A DNA stretch of 64,000 nucleotides from the NCBI GenBank assembly GCA_949130495.1, contig OX422213.1, positions 52,586,284 to 52,650,283 on the forward strand, given 5' to 3'. This document shows positions 21,268 to 34,079 of the stretch, piece by piece. The notes beneath the pieces were generated by a model. That model was not told the origin of the DNA, made no database searches, and saw only the letters and a list, made by a program, of their open reading frames with translations. Position 1 is the first letter of the stretch, and every line of letters begins with the position of its first letter. This DNA is from Sambucus nigra. Taxonomy: Eukaryota > Streptophyta > Magnoliopsida > Dipsacales > Adoxaceae. The translations under genes were made by a program, and so were the position numbers.

Positions 21268-24179
21268 TGTAATACCTCGTATTTTTACGCATATTTATTT
21301 TATTATGAAATTTTGAAAATTGGGATTAATTAATTCAAAGGGAGAAAATTTAATTTATAATTAATCCGATTTTAAGGGTAATAATTACTAGCGTGACGAG
21401 AGTTGGTAGTTATTGAAAATAATAATGTTGAAATCATGTTGAGTAATAACTATGTTGAACATTACATAGTGAGTAACATAATATCGTTTCGAAAATAATA
21501 ATATGGCCGGGGACGAGATACACGACAGTTAAGATATAATTATTTGGGACGCGCGTATGAGTCGCATCACTATTATGTATTTGGGGGTTAAAAAGATAAA
21601 TTATTTTTATATAACTCGAATGACTATTTTGAGTATGCTTGTGTGTCCGAAAGGGTCAAAATAGTCAGAAAACACTACTCGAGTGTTTTATTTGGAGTCC
21701 GGGGTATTTGAGCCCAAAATAACACCCCGAAGGGGTATCTTAGTCTTTTGGGATTTCTAAGTAATTAAATGGACGAAAATAGGATCAAAATAAGAACATT
21801 AAGGGCTTGTGGTCTGTCAGTTTCAACCTACGTAAGAAAGAGAGAGAAAGAGAGGGAGAACCAAGGAGGAAGGAGATCCATTGGAGAACAAAGCCCAAAG
21901 GTGGAGATTTCTCACAAATAGTTACACCAAAGTGTAGATCGTGATGAGAGGATCACCAACATACCAAATTCAATTAGAGAATTAGAAATTCATCCCAAGG
22001 CAAATGTTTATTTTTCTCCTCTTTTAGCAAATATTGTTCCTGTTGATTCAGATGAGATGATATAAACTTGTTGCAATGAAAACTTAGGTTTAATTAAACT
22101 GATTTATAAATAAACCTTATGAATTGGAGATTGGTTTTCATGTAAAGGATCTTCCAATTTTAGACCTATTAAATTTGGTAATTATATGTTGAAATCACGA
22201 AATTTATTGAGGGTTCTGTAGGTTTAAAAATTCTGGGTTCATATTTAAGAGATTTGTTAGAAATTAAAGAAATTGTTGAATTCCATTTGAGTATATAAGG
22301 ATTTGACCTTTAATTTGTATTAAAAAGTATCTTAGGGTGAATTGGAATAGTTTAGGAACATTAAATTAGAATTGGGTTGAGTTTTGGATTGATATTGAAG
22401 ATTGAAAGTTGGAAAAATCGAATTTGGAGAAGTCTGCCCAGGTCGTTCGAACAACCTCATTCGAATGAGACTTCCAACGAGAATTCCAACGACCCTTCAA
22501 AAGAAATGATGAAGTTAATTCTAAGTGAGAACTTCATTCGAATGACCTCGTTCGAATGATATTCCCCTGACTTCTAATGAGATTTCAGAATAACTTTTTT
22601 TAGGGTCCGATCGAGCTAAAAATTATCCTAGGTTTATTCAAGTGAGAGTCATAACATATGTAAGTGTCGGGCAATGTAAGTTTCGAGTTAGTATTTAGTT
22701 GGGAGTGTGATTGTTCTCGGGATAGAGAAAGTTTATAGAACCTAGGAAGGAAGGTAGGTTCAAGAGAGGTAAAATATGATTGAATAACGGTGAGAGTAGA
22801 AATGATAATATTACCTACGTGTTATGGGAATTGGGTTCGATGAACGCCTATTAAGTTATATAAGTTGTGCACATGCTTATTACTTGGAATATTATGTGTA
22901 TGACATACCTAGCTACTGGCTATCGAACGGAGGTTAACGCATTGTGGAAGACCATATCCTGTGTGCCTTCAGGGGATTTTGAGTCGTACCACTAGAGCAT
23001 GGAACCTAGGTACGGGCTATCTGTGAGAACGATAATGATGACAGTCGTATGTGTGCGTAGGTATGTGCATATCCCACTGGCTTGGAACTATGTTCGCCTC
23101 CAATATGTGTATATATTTTATTGGTTCCTGAGACATTGAACCTATTGTCCTTCATGCGTGAGCGTTGCAATGGGACTAGATAGCCGAGTATGCCAAGCAC
23201 CAGGGTTTCTCAACCATAGGTGCAGTATTGATATATTTATATGTATACATAGTGAGATTTTATATATGTATATTGTCTTTCTATTCTATGTTTCATATTG
23301 ACCACTTTATTAAAATTATATACTTATTGGGTCACCAGTTGCGAATTAAGAATGTAATGAGAATGAGTTAAAGCATCTTTAGAATTGTACTTGAATAATA
23401 GGAATATATTGTCTTCGAGTTTTTTAGGCATTTTATCCGGCATAGTGGTTATACTACGTATAGTCAGGTAGAGTATCATGACTAGTATGGGTAGTTAGGC
23501 TCGCTAGGTGTGCACATTAGATGAGAAGTGATCATCTCAAGTGAGTACGCTAAGTTAACATTAATAATATTTGTGCTAACTAACCAATTTAAGCACTTTC
23601 TATATTTAAATTACTTTCTACTCGTGCCCTGACCCGTTTCTTTTGTAAATCTCTTCTCTTGTTACTTTATTTTAGGTGCTCAGCCACAAGGATACGAAGC
23701 TTAGGAAAATTCATTCAGTTGTTGAGCTGTAGCTGCGGTGGAAGCTATATGACATTGATAGTAGATGCTTCATAGTCCATCCTTCTTTATCTATCAGTTA
23801 TTTACTTCAGTTGGACATGTCGTCCCTTCCTATTTTACATTCAGAGATTTTGATGTTTTATTCTGATAGTAGACTTTTATGTAATGGTTTTGGATTATTG
23901 TATGGGATTTTAGCTTGATGTGTTTACTCCAGTTCTTCATATTATTTCAGTTAGTTTTTTCCTTACGCTTTTGTGTTGAATGGTGATATTTAATTATTTT
24001 CCTTTTATGACGATTACTGTTAATAAGATAAAATTTTGACATCAACCTTTTTAAATATTAGGTAGTTAGTTTTGATAAAAAATCTTTCATTAGCAATGCA
24101 TAATCTGAACCAACCGGATATTCTGATTTAATTTTATAAAACACTGATCACCCGATATTTAATTAGGCACGGTGTCACA
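21268..24179 (+). repeat. 5' LTR of Tekay copy 1
   Basis: 2912 bp, starting TGTAATACCTCG and ending GGTGTCACA, immediately before the PBS. It contains repeated TTCGAA words at 22446, 22460, 22537 and 22551. Confidence 0.9.
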
Positions 24180-24181
24180 GG

Positions 24182-24193
24182 TGGTATCAGAGC
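24182..24193 (+). other. Primer-binding site, initiator tRNA-Met
   Basis: tggtatcagagc, two bases after the LTR end, complementary to the 3' end of plant initiator tRNA-Met as usual in chromoviruses. Confidence 0.9.
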
Positions 24194-24360
24194 ATCATGT
24201 TCTAGTGTCCTTAGGATCTGTACGATTTATTATGTTTTTGCGTACGTCCTTTGATATAGAGCCCTATATTTTAGTATTGTTGTACTCTTTATACATTTTA
24301 CGTTCTTCAGCTATTTGGAGATAAAAACTGTAGACTTATGAAACTTTTCTCTCCTTTCAG

Positions 24361-25619
24361 ATGCCTTCTCGACGCGCACAAAGAGTTCTTAGGTATGCGA
24401 AGTCCGAGCCTCATCTTGCACATGCTCAGGGTATGATGAGTGCCACTGAAGTTGTCGCCATTGTAGCTCAGGCGGTAAATGCCACCTTGGCAGCTGTGCA
24501 GCAGGCACCACGTTAGGCACCGATGGTGGCTCTAGTTCAGGCCTAGGCCTTCTCATCTTCTTGGGAACGTGTTAGGTATGCCTTCCAGAAGGCACATACT
24601 TCGAAGTTTATAGGGAGCTTTGATGTGGTGATATCAAGCCAATGGAAGAAGGATATTAAAAGGCATTTGAGGATGCATGAGAGGACGGAGGTGCAGAGTC
24701 AGATACTGGCCACGTTCAAGTTAGTGGGTGTAGCACTATAGTAGTGGGAGTCTATTACCAATGCTTAGGAGAGAGACAAACTCATGATTTAGACTTTTGG
24801 GTGCGGTTCGATCACAAGTATTTCCCCTCGGCCGTCCAGACAGAGATGAGACGAAAGTTGGTGAACTTGAAGCATGAGGGAAAGATCGTGGTGAAATATG
24901 AGGCAGAGTTTATCAACCTTATGAACATTGTACCGGATGAGATCTCGACTGAGGAGAACAAGATTCAACATTTTATAGATGGGTTGACATGGAGGATCCG
25001 CCAGCATTTGATAGGCAATCTCTCTTTGGCCACTTATTCGGACGTGGTTAATGGAGAATTACTCCACTGCCAGGACCACCATTTTCATCTAATAGAGGTT
25101 AAGCAAGTAGAAGAGTCTAGACAGTAGGGTAAGACAGGAGGAAATGCGGCCAGTGGGGCACAGATAGTTCATGGTCAGCATAGACACAGTGATCAGGGTT
25201 CCTAGAAGGGGGATCCTAAGAGGTTCAGGTCATGAGGTTTTAGACATGGGCAGGGAGGCTTTAAACATGGCCATCAGGGTCAGCATGGCCATCAGGGCCA
25301 GAAGCAGGTTTAGCAGGGCTAGCATGGCCAAAGGAGGGGTGGAAATGACCATTAAGGCCAGGGACAGAGGGGAGAAACCTTCCCAGGGAGATGCTTTACA
25401 TGTGTCAACACTGGCCACAAGTGTCAGGAATACCCTCATAAGGGTAGAGGCCAGCAACAACAGCAGGGAGCTCGCCAGGAGCCCCAAAGACCGTTATTTC
25501 CTGCAGCTCTCCCAGCACCCCCACAAATACCAGCAGTGCCAGCCATTTCAGCCGTCCCAGTTTAGAAGGGGAAACTTCAGTATGAACGATTCTATAATCT
25601 TCACCAGGCCATAGTCCCG
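24361..25619 (+). pseudogene. Tekay copy 1 gag
   Basis: Starts at ATG 24361 (MPSRRAQRV). In-frame TAG codons lie at 24514, 24544, 24739, 24742 and 24766. After a frameshift near 24780 the retrotransposon gag core reads FDHKYFPSAVQTEMRRKL and EENKIQHFIDGL (24800-25000). A Gly/Gln/His-rich linker follows with more stops, then a zinc knuckle at about 25392 in which the final cysteine has become tyrosine (CFTC-GH-Y). A Pro/Gln-rich stretch leads into the protease. Confidence 0.85.
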
Positions 25620-26950
25620 TAGGACCCACCCACGATTGAGGGTATGTTTTCTATCCAAGGGAATTTGGGGTGCATTTTATTTGACATGGGGGCCACACAC
25701 TATTTTATTACCCCGGGGTTTGCATGTACTACATGATTATTTAATACATCAGAGAGTACGGTTACTTATGTCGATTCACCGTTGAGTAGAGGTTTCGTGA
25801 ATTCTTTTGTTTATCGGAGAGTGGTTATAGAGATTGGGGGGTTTATCTTACCCGCTGACATGCTCGTATGGGATATGTTTGAGTATGATCCGATTATAGG
25901 TATGGATTGTCTTGTCAGATATAGGTCCATGATCGATTATTTTATTAGAAGTATAGTTTTTTCCATACCAGGTCAGGAGATGTTCCTGGTGGCGATGATC
26001 ATCAACACACTTATACTACATAGAGGAGGAGACCTCTAGGGAGGTGGTGGTATCACTTTACTCGATTTTTGTTGTTCGAGAGTTCATCGATGTGTTTTAG
26101 GAGATTTCGAGGTTACCACTGAGTAGAGAGATATACTTCGTCAATAATTTAGCGTCGAGCACTCGATCGATAGCCTGCGTACCTTACCGTATGGCTCCAG
26201 CAGAGATGAGGGAGTTACATGACCAGATTGAGCAGTTGTTGGGTAAGGGGTTTATCCGTAGGAGTACTTAGCCATGGGGTGCTCCCGTACTATTCATTAA
26301 GAATAGAGATGGATCGTTGAGGTTATGTGTTGATTATCGGGAGTTGAATAAAGTCACGATACGGAACAAATATCAATTGCCTCTGATTGATGACTTATTC
26401 GACCAGTTGAGAGGAGCTTCCTTCTTCTCGAAGATTGACTTAAGATCAGGATACCATCAGTTTCATATCAGGGAGTCGTATGTATCGAAGATGACCTTCT
26501 TGATAATATATGGTTCCTATGAGGTTAGGGTTATGCCTTTCGGGTTAACCAACGCCCAACCGTGTTTATGGACTTGATGAAAAGGGTGTTCAGAGAGTTT
26601 CTGGAGCAGTTCGTCATTGTCTTCATAGATAACATTCTGTTTTACTCACAGACCAAGGAGGAGCATGCCGAACACTTGAGGCAAGTTTTGCAGACACTAG
26701 GTCAGCATGAGTTGTAGGCAAAATATGAGAAATGTGGGTTTTGGCTGAAGGAGGTCGTAGGACATATCATCTCTGATAGAGGGATATTCGTGGATCCGGG
26801 GAAAGTGTGAGCGGTGAGGGAGTGGGAATAGCCCATGACACCAACCGAGATACGCAGTTTATTGGGCCTAGACGGATACTACAGGAGGTTCATTCGAGGT
26901 TTTTCAAAAATAGCGGGACCGTTGACACACCTGACTCGCAAAGGGTTGCC
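25620..26950 (+). pseudogene. Tekay copy 1 protease and reverse transcriptase
   Basis: The protease active-site segment near 25680 reads FDMGATHYFI where DSGA is usual, so the catalytic triplet is altered. The protease C-terminal part (PADMLVWDMFEYDPIIGMDCL) is open. RT begins near 26185 (PYRMAPAEMRELHDQI), with [25 protein letters not shown] and VMPFGLTNA, then a one-base shift near 26560. The catalytic box is FIDNILFYS at about 26620: the second aspartate is asparagine, so RT is inactive. More stops follow at 26716 and near 26808 and 26830. Confidence 0.88.
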
Positions 26951-27506
26951 GTTTATCTGGAGCGACGCCTGTCAGTTGACCTTAGCACCAGTGTTATCAT
27001 TGCCCATGATGGGAGTGGAGTATCTAGTCTACACTGATACGTCCTTATTAGGACTTAGGGGTATACTTCAGCAGGAGGATCAGGCTATATCTTATGCCTC
27101 CCGTAAGCTTAAGCCTCACGAGAGGAATTACCCCACCTATGACTTGGAGTTGGCAGCGACCGTGTTTGCACTTCGGATTTGGAGACATTATCTCCTCGGG
27201 GAGAAATTTTGCTTATTCACAGATCACAAGTCATTACAGTACCTCTTCACATAGAAGGAGATGAATATGCATCAGCGCCGGTGGCTTGAGTTTGTGAAGG
27301 ATTATCATTTTGATATCCAATACCACTTGAGGAAGACTAACGTGGTAGCAGACGCATTGAGCCGTATACCGATAGGGGGTGGCCGAAGTGTGGAAAGCGA
27401 AATGGAAGGAGTTAGGATACCAGGATGCGGTGGCTCAATCGTTCATGTCTGTGATGACAGTTACGCTCCAGATTGTTACAAGAGTAGTACAGGCTTAGGT
27501 AGCTGA
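26951..27506 (+). pseudogene. Tekay copy 1 RNase H
   Basis: Well preserved: [52 protein letters not shown], then one TAG at 27253 and [14 protein letters not shown] with NVVADALSR. These are the standard RNase H motifs of Ty3/gypsy elements in order. Confidence 0.9.
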
Positions 27507-27579
27507 TCCATTATGCCAGAGTCATATAGTGCAGCTTCTAGCAGAGGGGGCCGAGTCTTACCTTAGGTTCAGATAGGGG

Positions 27580-28936
27580 TTCACATTTCAATGGAAAGTT
27601 GGTTGTTCCTGAGGGAGAAGACTTGCGACACGAGGTGATGATAGAGTCGCACGATTTACGATTAATGATTTACGGTACATCTGGGTGGGGATAAGGTGTA
27701 CCAGGATATGCAGAGATAGTACCGATGGAGCAGGATGAAAAAGGCTATTGTCGAGTTTGTCTCGAAATGTGCCACTTGTCACCTAGTAAAGGTGGACCAT
27801 AAAAAACTGGCGGGACTTTTACAACCATTAGAGGTTCCTATGTAGAAATGGGAGAGCATTTCCATGGACTTCATCATGGGATTAACTACATCGCAGAGGG
27901 ATCACGATTTGATATGGGTGATTATGGATAAGCTGATCAAGGTAACCCACTTTATGCCAGCCCGGACGGATTACACCACGGGACAGTACACCTAGATATA
28001 TCGCAAAGATAGTGAGACTTCATGGGGTGCCTCTCAACATTATTTTTGATAGAGATAAAGCATTTGTGTCTCGGTTTCAGGAGAGTTTTCAGGAGGCTAT
28101 GGGCACGGAGTTGCTGCGGAGCACAACCTATCACTCGCAGATGAATGGACAGACCGAGCGGATAATTAGATGTTAGAGGACATGCTACGTATGTGCATCA
28201 TTAACTTTGACAGAGGCTCGCTGGTGAAGTTTGCCTATAGCAACTCCTACCAGTTTACTCTTGGTATGGCTCCATTTGCGGCACTATACGCCAGACCTTA
28301 TCATTCCCATCATGTTGGTTAGAGGTGGGGGACAACAAATTACTTGTCCCGGAGGTGATCCAAGATACTTCGGCAATGATTGAGTGGATACAGAACCATA
28401 TTCGGGTTGCTCAGGATCGACAAAAGAGCTACGCCGACGCCAAACGGTATTTCTGGGAGTTCAATGTGGGGGAACATGTGTTACTTCGGGTGTCTTCTAT
28501 GAAGGGAGTTATACGTTTTGGGAAGAAAGGAAAGTTGGCGCCTAGGTACGTAGGGACATTCCCCATTATCTAGAGGATTGGGCTAGTTTCTTATAGACTT
28601 GGGTTACCGGAGCACTTATATAGAGTCCATAACGTGTTCTATATCTCTTCAGTGAGGATATATCTTCGAGATGATTTGGCCCATACTCACATCGAATTGG
28701 AGGAGATCGACTTACATCTTGATAGCTCCTATGAGGAGGTGCCGGTTGCTATCCTAGACTGTAGCGAGAGTAAGTTGAGGTCGAAGATAGTACCACTAGT
28801 CCGTGTTCAGTGGCGGTACCATAATGTTGAGGAATCTACCTGGGAAATCGAGGATGGCATGCATGAACGTTATCCAGAATTATTCTTGCCAGGTATATTT
28901 TCATTTCTGAATTTCGAGACAAAATTCTATTATTAG
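27580..28936 (+). pseudogene. Tekay copy 1 integrase and chromodomain
   Basis: The zinc-binding part survives as CATCHLVKVDHKK near 27770. The core has SISMDFIMGL, VIMDKLIKVTHF and, after frame changes, FDRDKAFVSRF and QMNGQTER, so the D, D and E residues can still be found. The C-terminal part reads FNVGEHVLLRVSS, then RVHNVFYISSVRIYL. The chromodomain at 28690-28890 (VPVAILDCSESKLRSKIVPL, then VQWRYHNVEESTWE) is intact. This domain targets chromovirus integration to marked chromatin and assigns the element to the Tekay/Del clade. Confidence 0.9.
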
Positions 28937-28946
28937 GGGGAAAGTA
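28934..28946 (+). other. Polypurine tract of Tekay copy 1
   Basis: Purine-rich aggggggaaagta directly ahead of the 3' LTR. Confidence 0.75.
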
Positions 28947-31885
28947 TGTAATACCCAATATTTTTATGCATATTTAGTTTATTATGAAATTATGGAAATT
29001 GGGATTAATTAATTTAAAGGGAGAAAATTTAATTCATAATTAATCCAATTTTATGGGTAATAATTACTAGCGTGACGAGAGTTGGTAGTTATAAAAAAAA
29101 ATTATGTTGAAATCATGTTGAGTAATAACTATGTTGAACATTACGTAGTGAGTAACGTAATATCGTTTCAAAAATAATAATATGGTCGGGGATGAGATAC
29201 ACGACAATTAAGATATAATTATTTGGGACATGCATATGAGTCGCATCACTATTATATATTTGGGGGGTAAAAAAGGTAAATTATTTTTATATAACTCGAA
29301 TGACTATTTTGAGTATGCCAGTGTGTCCCGAAGGGTCAAAATAGTTAGAAAACACTACTCGAGTGTTTCATTTGGAGTCCGGGGCATTTTAGCCCAAAAT
29401 GACACCCCAGAGGGGTATTTTAGTCTTTTGGTATTTTTGAGTAATTAAATGGACGAAAATAGGATTAAAATAGGAACATCGAGGGTTAGTGGTTTGTCAA
29501 TTGCAACTTACATGATAAAGAGAGAGAAAGAGAGGGAGAACCAAGGAGGAAGGAGACCCATTGGAGAACAAAACCAAAAGGTGGAGATTTCTCACAAATA
29601 GTTACATCAAAGTGTAGATCGCGACGAGAGGATCAACCACATACCAAATTCAACAAGAGAATAATAAATTCATCCCAAGGCAAGTGTTTATCTTGCTCCT
29701 CTTTTAACAAATATTGTTCCTGTTGTTTCAGATTAGATGATATAAACCTGTTGCAATGAAAACTTAAGTTTAATTAAACTGATTTGTAAAGAAACCTTAT
29801 GAATTGGAGATGGGATGTAGAGGATATTCCCATCTTAGACCTGTAAAATTTGGTAATTATATGTTGAAACCATGAAATTTATTGAGGGTTTAGAATGTTT
29901 AAAAAATCTGGGTTTATATTTCAGAGATTTGTTAGACATTGAAGAAATTGTTGAATTCCATTTGAGTATATAAGGATTTGAACTTTAATTTGTATTAGAA
30001 AGTATCTTAGGGTGAATTGAAATACTTTAGGAACATTAAATTAGAGTTGGGTTGAGCTTTGGATTGATATTGAATATTGAAAGTTAGAAAAATCGAATTA
30101 GGAGAAGAGCAGGTGGCTGCCCGAATTTCTCGTTCGAAGTCTGCCCAGGTAGTTCGAATGACCTCGTTCGAACGAGACTTCCAACAAGAATTCCAACGAC
30201 CTTTCTAATGAAATGATGAAGTTCAGTCAAAGTGAGAACTTTGTTCGAATGACCTCGTTCGAATGAGATTCCTCTGACTTCTAACAAAATTTCAGAATGG
30301 CTTTTTTTGGGTCCGATCGAGCTAAAAATGATCCTGGGTTTATTCAAGTGAGAATCATAACCTATGTAAGTATCGGGCAACGTAAGTTCCGAGTTAGTAT
30401 TTAGTTGGGAGTGTGATTATTCTCAGGATATAGAAATTGTATAGAACCTAGTAAGGAAGGTAGGTTCAAGAGATGTAAAATATAAACGAATAACGGTGAG
30501 AGTAGAAATGATAATATTACCTACATGTTATGGGAATTGGGTTGAGTGAATACCTATTAAGTTATATAAGTTGTGTACATGCTTATTACTTGGAATATTA
30601 TATGGATGACATACATAACTACTGGCTAATGAACAAAGGTTAGCGCATTGTGGACGACCATAGCTTGTGTGCTTTTTGGGGATTTTCAATTGTACCACTA
30701 GAGCATGGAACCTAAGTACGGGATATCTGTGAGAATGATAGTGATGACGGTCGTATGGGTGCGTAGGTATGTGTGTACCCCATCGACTTGGAACTATGTT
30801 TGCCTCCAATATGTGTATATGTTTTATTGGTTCCCAAAAGATTGAACCTATTGTCCTTCATACGTGAGCGTTGCAATGGGACTAGATAACCGAGTATGCC
30901 TAGCACCAGGGGTTTCTCAACCATGGGTGCAGTATTGATATATTTATATATATACCTAGTGAGATTTTATATATGTATACTGAGTTTCTATTCCGTGTTT
31001 CATATTGACCACTTTAATAAAAGTATATACTTATTGGGTCACCAGTTGCGAATTATGAATGCTATGAGAATGAGTTAAAGCATCTTTAGAACTGTTTCTG
31101 AATAATAGGAATATATTATCTTCGACTTATTTAGATATTTTATCCGGCATAGTGTTATACTACGTATAGTCAGGTAGAGTATCATGACTAGTATGGGTAG
31201 TTAGGCTCGCTAGGTGTGCACATTAGATGAGAAATGAGCATCTCAAGTGAGTACGCTAAGTTAACATGAATAATATTTGTACTAATTAACCAATATAAAC
31301 ACTTGCTATATTTGAACTGTTTTCTACTCGGGCTCTGACCCGTCTCTTTTGCAAATCTCTTCTCTTATTACTTTATTTTAGGTGCTCAACCACAGGGACA
31401 CAAAGCTTAGGAAAATTTCATTCAGTTGCCGAGCTGTAGCTGCGGTGGAAGCTACAGGACATTGCTAATAGCGCTTCATAGTCTATCCTTCTTTATCTAT
31501 CAGTTAATTACTTCAGTTGGACATGTCGTCCCTTTCTATTTTACATTCAGATATTTAGATGTTTTATTCTGATAGTAGACTTTTATTTCATGGTTTTGGA
31601 TTATTTTATGGGATTTTAACTGGTTGTGTTTACTCTAGTTGTTCATATTAATTTTAGTTAGTTCTTTCCTTACGCTTTTGTGTTGAATGGTGATGTTAAT
31701 TATTTTCCTTTTATGACGATTACTGTTAATTAGATAAAATGTTGACATCAAACTTTTTAAATATTTGGTGGTTAGTTTTGATAATAAATCTTTCGTCAGT
31801 GATGCATAATCTGAACCAACCGGATATTCTGATTTAATTTTATAAAGGACTGATCACCCAGTATTTAGTTAGGTGGGGTGTCACA
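28947..31885 (+). repeat. 3' LTR of Tekay copy 1
   Basis: 2939 bp, TGTAATACCCAA to GGTGTCACA, collinear with the 5' LTR. It contains TTCGAA words at 30133, 30153, 30167, 30244 and 30259, including the palindrome ctcgttcgaacgag at 30163-30176. Confidence 0.9.
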
Positions 31886-32190
31886 ATACACCGATTTCCC
31901 CTCAAAGTCAAATTGTATTTTGGGTGGAACCTCAAAAATTTTAACTTCTAATGTATATTTAGTTAGAAGCTTAAATTGTAAGTTTTACATATTAGGCTGT
32001 TTCTCTTTTTACTTATTGTGTAGTGTAATTAATTAAAGATTTAGTTCTTTTTTTTATATACTTGGTTCTAACATGTTTTGTAAACTCATTGTACTTGTAC
32101 TTTTCAGAGATCTCACCATTTTGAGTAATATCACTATTTTCCTCTCTTTAACTTGATTCTTAATTTACATTTCGGACAATGCAAGATTTT

Positions 32191-32203
32191 AAGTTAGGGG
32201 GTG
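32191..32203 (+). other. Internal polypurine-tract motif, copy 2
   Basis: Exact aagttagggggtg, 1.88 kb before the LTR-adjacent tract. Same arrangement as 3182-3194 in copy 1. Confidence 0.65.
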
Positions 32204-33049
32204 TGGGATATTCTATCCATTATTTTTCATAGTCCATGATTTTATTACATGTTCTTCCCAAGCATACTTTTGTCGTAGAAAATTTCAAAAATATTTTCTT
32301 TACTTTTTCTCCTTTATTGGGAATTTTGCCTTTGTATTCTATGATAAACTTCAATAAATCCCCAATCCAATAGATAATTCAATGATGTAGATTTCGATTT
32401 TAAAAGTTATTAGACTTTAATCCTAGAATAATTGATTTTATGAAAAACTTCATGAATTAAACTTTAAACCCATGAACACATGCGCTCCTATTGTTTTAAT
32501 GATTTGGTTTAAGGTGTTTATAACTCAGTAATATTTTATTTCATATTATATACTTACACCAAGTGAGCTTTGGGCTTGTCTTCATTTGTGAGTGTTATAG
32601 ATTACTCTTTCCTCCTTGAAAACGTTAAATTCATTGGTAATCTCACTGTTCTTTCACCGATCATTCATTATTTGAGTTCATATTTTGAATGTGTTACTTG
32701 AGCATGATTTTCAAAGTAGTTTTGACTCGAGAATTTTGGAATCTTTAGGAAATGATCATAGGCCCTCTTTATTATATTAACCGTTTTGACCTTGACCTCA
32801 CCTTAAATGTTTCCCCTCGTCAACCCCTTTGATTCTTAATATAGCCGTTCGTTTCAAAACTCAAAATCCCATAACCAACTCCACATTGGAGTTACAAACC
32901 ATATATATTCAAAACTCAAAATACGAAAACCAACTCCACTTTGGAGTTACAAACTATATATATCACCTTCCATACCTTTGTTTGGAATGATACTTGAGAC
33001 GGAATGATGTTCTTGTTATGTGTTGCAATTGAGCACGTGAGAGTGTGAG

Positions 33050-33153
33050 AGAAAAGAAAATGTGAAGAAAAAGTCAAAACAAAAGAGAAGGAAAAGAAAA
33101 CAAAAGAAAAATAAAAGAAAAAGTGAAAGAAAGAAGAAAAGAAAATAAAGACA
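33050..33153 (+). repeat. Purine-rich tract, copy 2
   Basis: Roughly 100 nt almost entirely A and G, about 0.9 kb before the 3' LTR, matching the tract of copy 1 at 2294-2398 on the other strand. Confidence 0.75.
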
Positions 33154-34066
33154 AAGTATTTCCATTATGTACATAGTGTTCAATAATCTTTATCACTCTC
33201 CAATTTCATATTCAATGCTTGTTACGGAATAGGTGTCAAATTTTGAAATTGTCCACAATTTTCCATTATTCCAAGTGTTTCATCCCCAAACACCTTTGAA
33301 TCCGTATATAATCCTTCAAATTCATAACCTTCATCCCAAAACTACATTACAACCCTATAAAAGTCCTATGTGATCCTAAGGTGAATGTAATTATTTTTTT
33401 TTAATAATTACGATAATTTGTGAAAATGCGTTTCTCCTCTTTAATGATGACATCTTTTCATTGGGGTTACAAGATTTTATTTTATATATAGCGTTCTTCA
33501 CTAGTGACATGTGTGTGGCCTAGATTTTAATTTACATTTACTCTTTATTCCCGCATGTCCCGTGTATTACCCCCCATTCATAGTGGTTTCATTTGTTGAG
33601 GATAATATTCGGTGAGGATTGATTTATGCACACTTTATTGCTTATTCGGTTTATAAAAGTTTTGACAAAGTATACCTTGCATGTGCTCGCTCTTCCTCCC
33701 ACATCTTAAGGTTTCAATTCTATCAAGTTCATTTTATAATGTTAATGACTAAGGACTTTTATGTGAATTCATTCATTATGCTAACAACATGTTGAAATCT
33801 TTTTCGATATTGTTGGGCTTGTCGCATTGTTGATTTGTCATATTTTAAAGAAACTTTGATGGTTGTGGGTGTCATACCTGAAAACCCTCCTGAGAAAACA
33901 CTCGTCCACTAGGGTAACCTATGGGTTTAACAGATTATTGCATATGCTAAATGCAATCGTCCACCTGTAAAAGTGGCCTTTATGTATTTTATACTTATAT
34001 ACATTTTGTATTGCCATTTGTTGGACTGGTTTTGTCTTGATTCATCACTAGGTACTAGCAATGTCT

Positions 34067-34079
34067 AAGTTACGGGGTG
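34067..34079 (+). other. Polypurine tract at 3' LTR of copy 2
   Basis: aagttacggggtg immediately before the LTR start TGATACGTC. Confidence 0.75.

Larger units (their letters stand above)
21268..31885 (+). mobile_element. Tekay/Del-type chromovirus (Ty3/gypsy), copy 1
   Basis: Two 2.9-kb LTRs (TGTAATACC ... GGTGTCACA) flank a 4.8-kb interior with an initiator tRNA-Met PBS, gag, protease, RT, RNase H, integrase and a C-terminal chromodomain, in the order of chromoviruses. It interrupts the Athila-related element; flanks gtaga (21263-21267) and ataca (31886-31890) could be a diverged 5-bp duplication. The first 77 bases of the two LTRs differ at 8 positions by my count, so the insertion is old. 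Every ORF is broken. Confidence 0.9.
31886..34066 (+). other. Non-coding 3' internal region of copy 2
   Basis: This resumes the Athila-related element after the Tekay insertion (caaattgtattttgggtgg matches copy 1 near 6060). No ORF is supported. It holds the internal polypurine motif at 32191 and the purine tract at 33050-33153. The blocks near 32820-32960 repeat aaccaactccac...ttggagttacaaac twice about 60 bp apart. Confidence 0.65.

Noticed and set aside
23006..23200. Minus-strand frame at 23006-23200, conserved at 30712-30924
   Set aside because: Similarity only reflects the two LTR copies of one element; it is antisense to the LTR with no sign of constraint.
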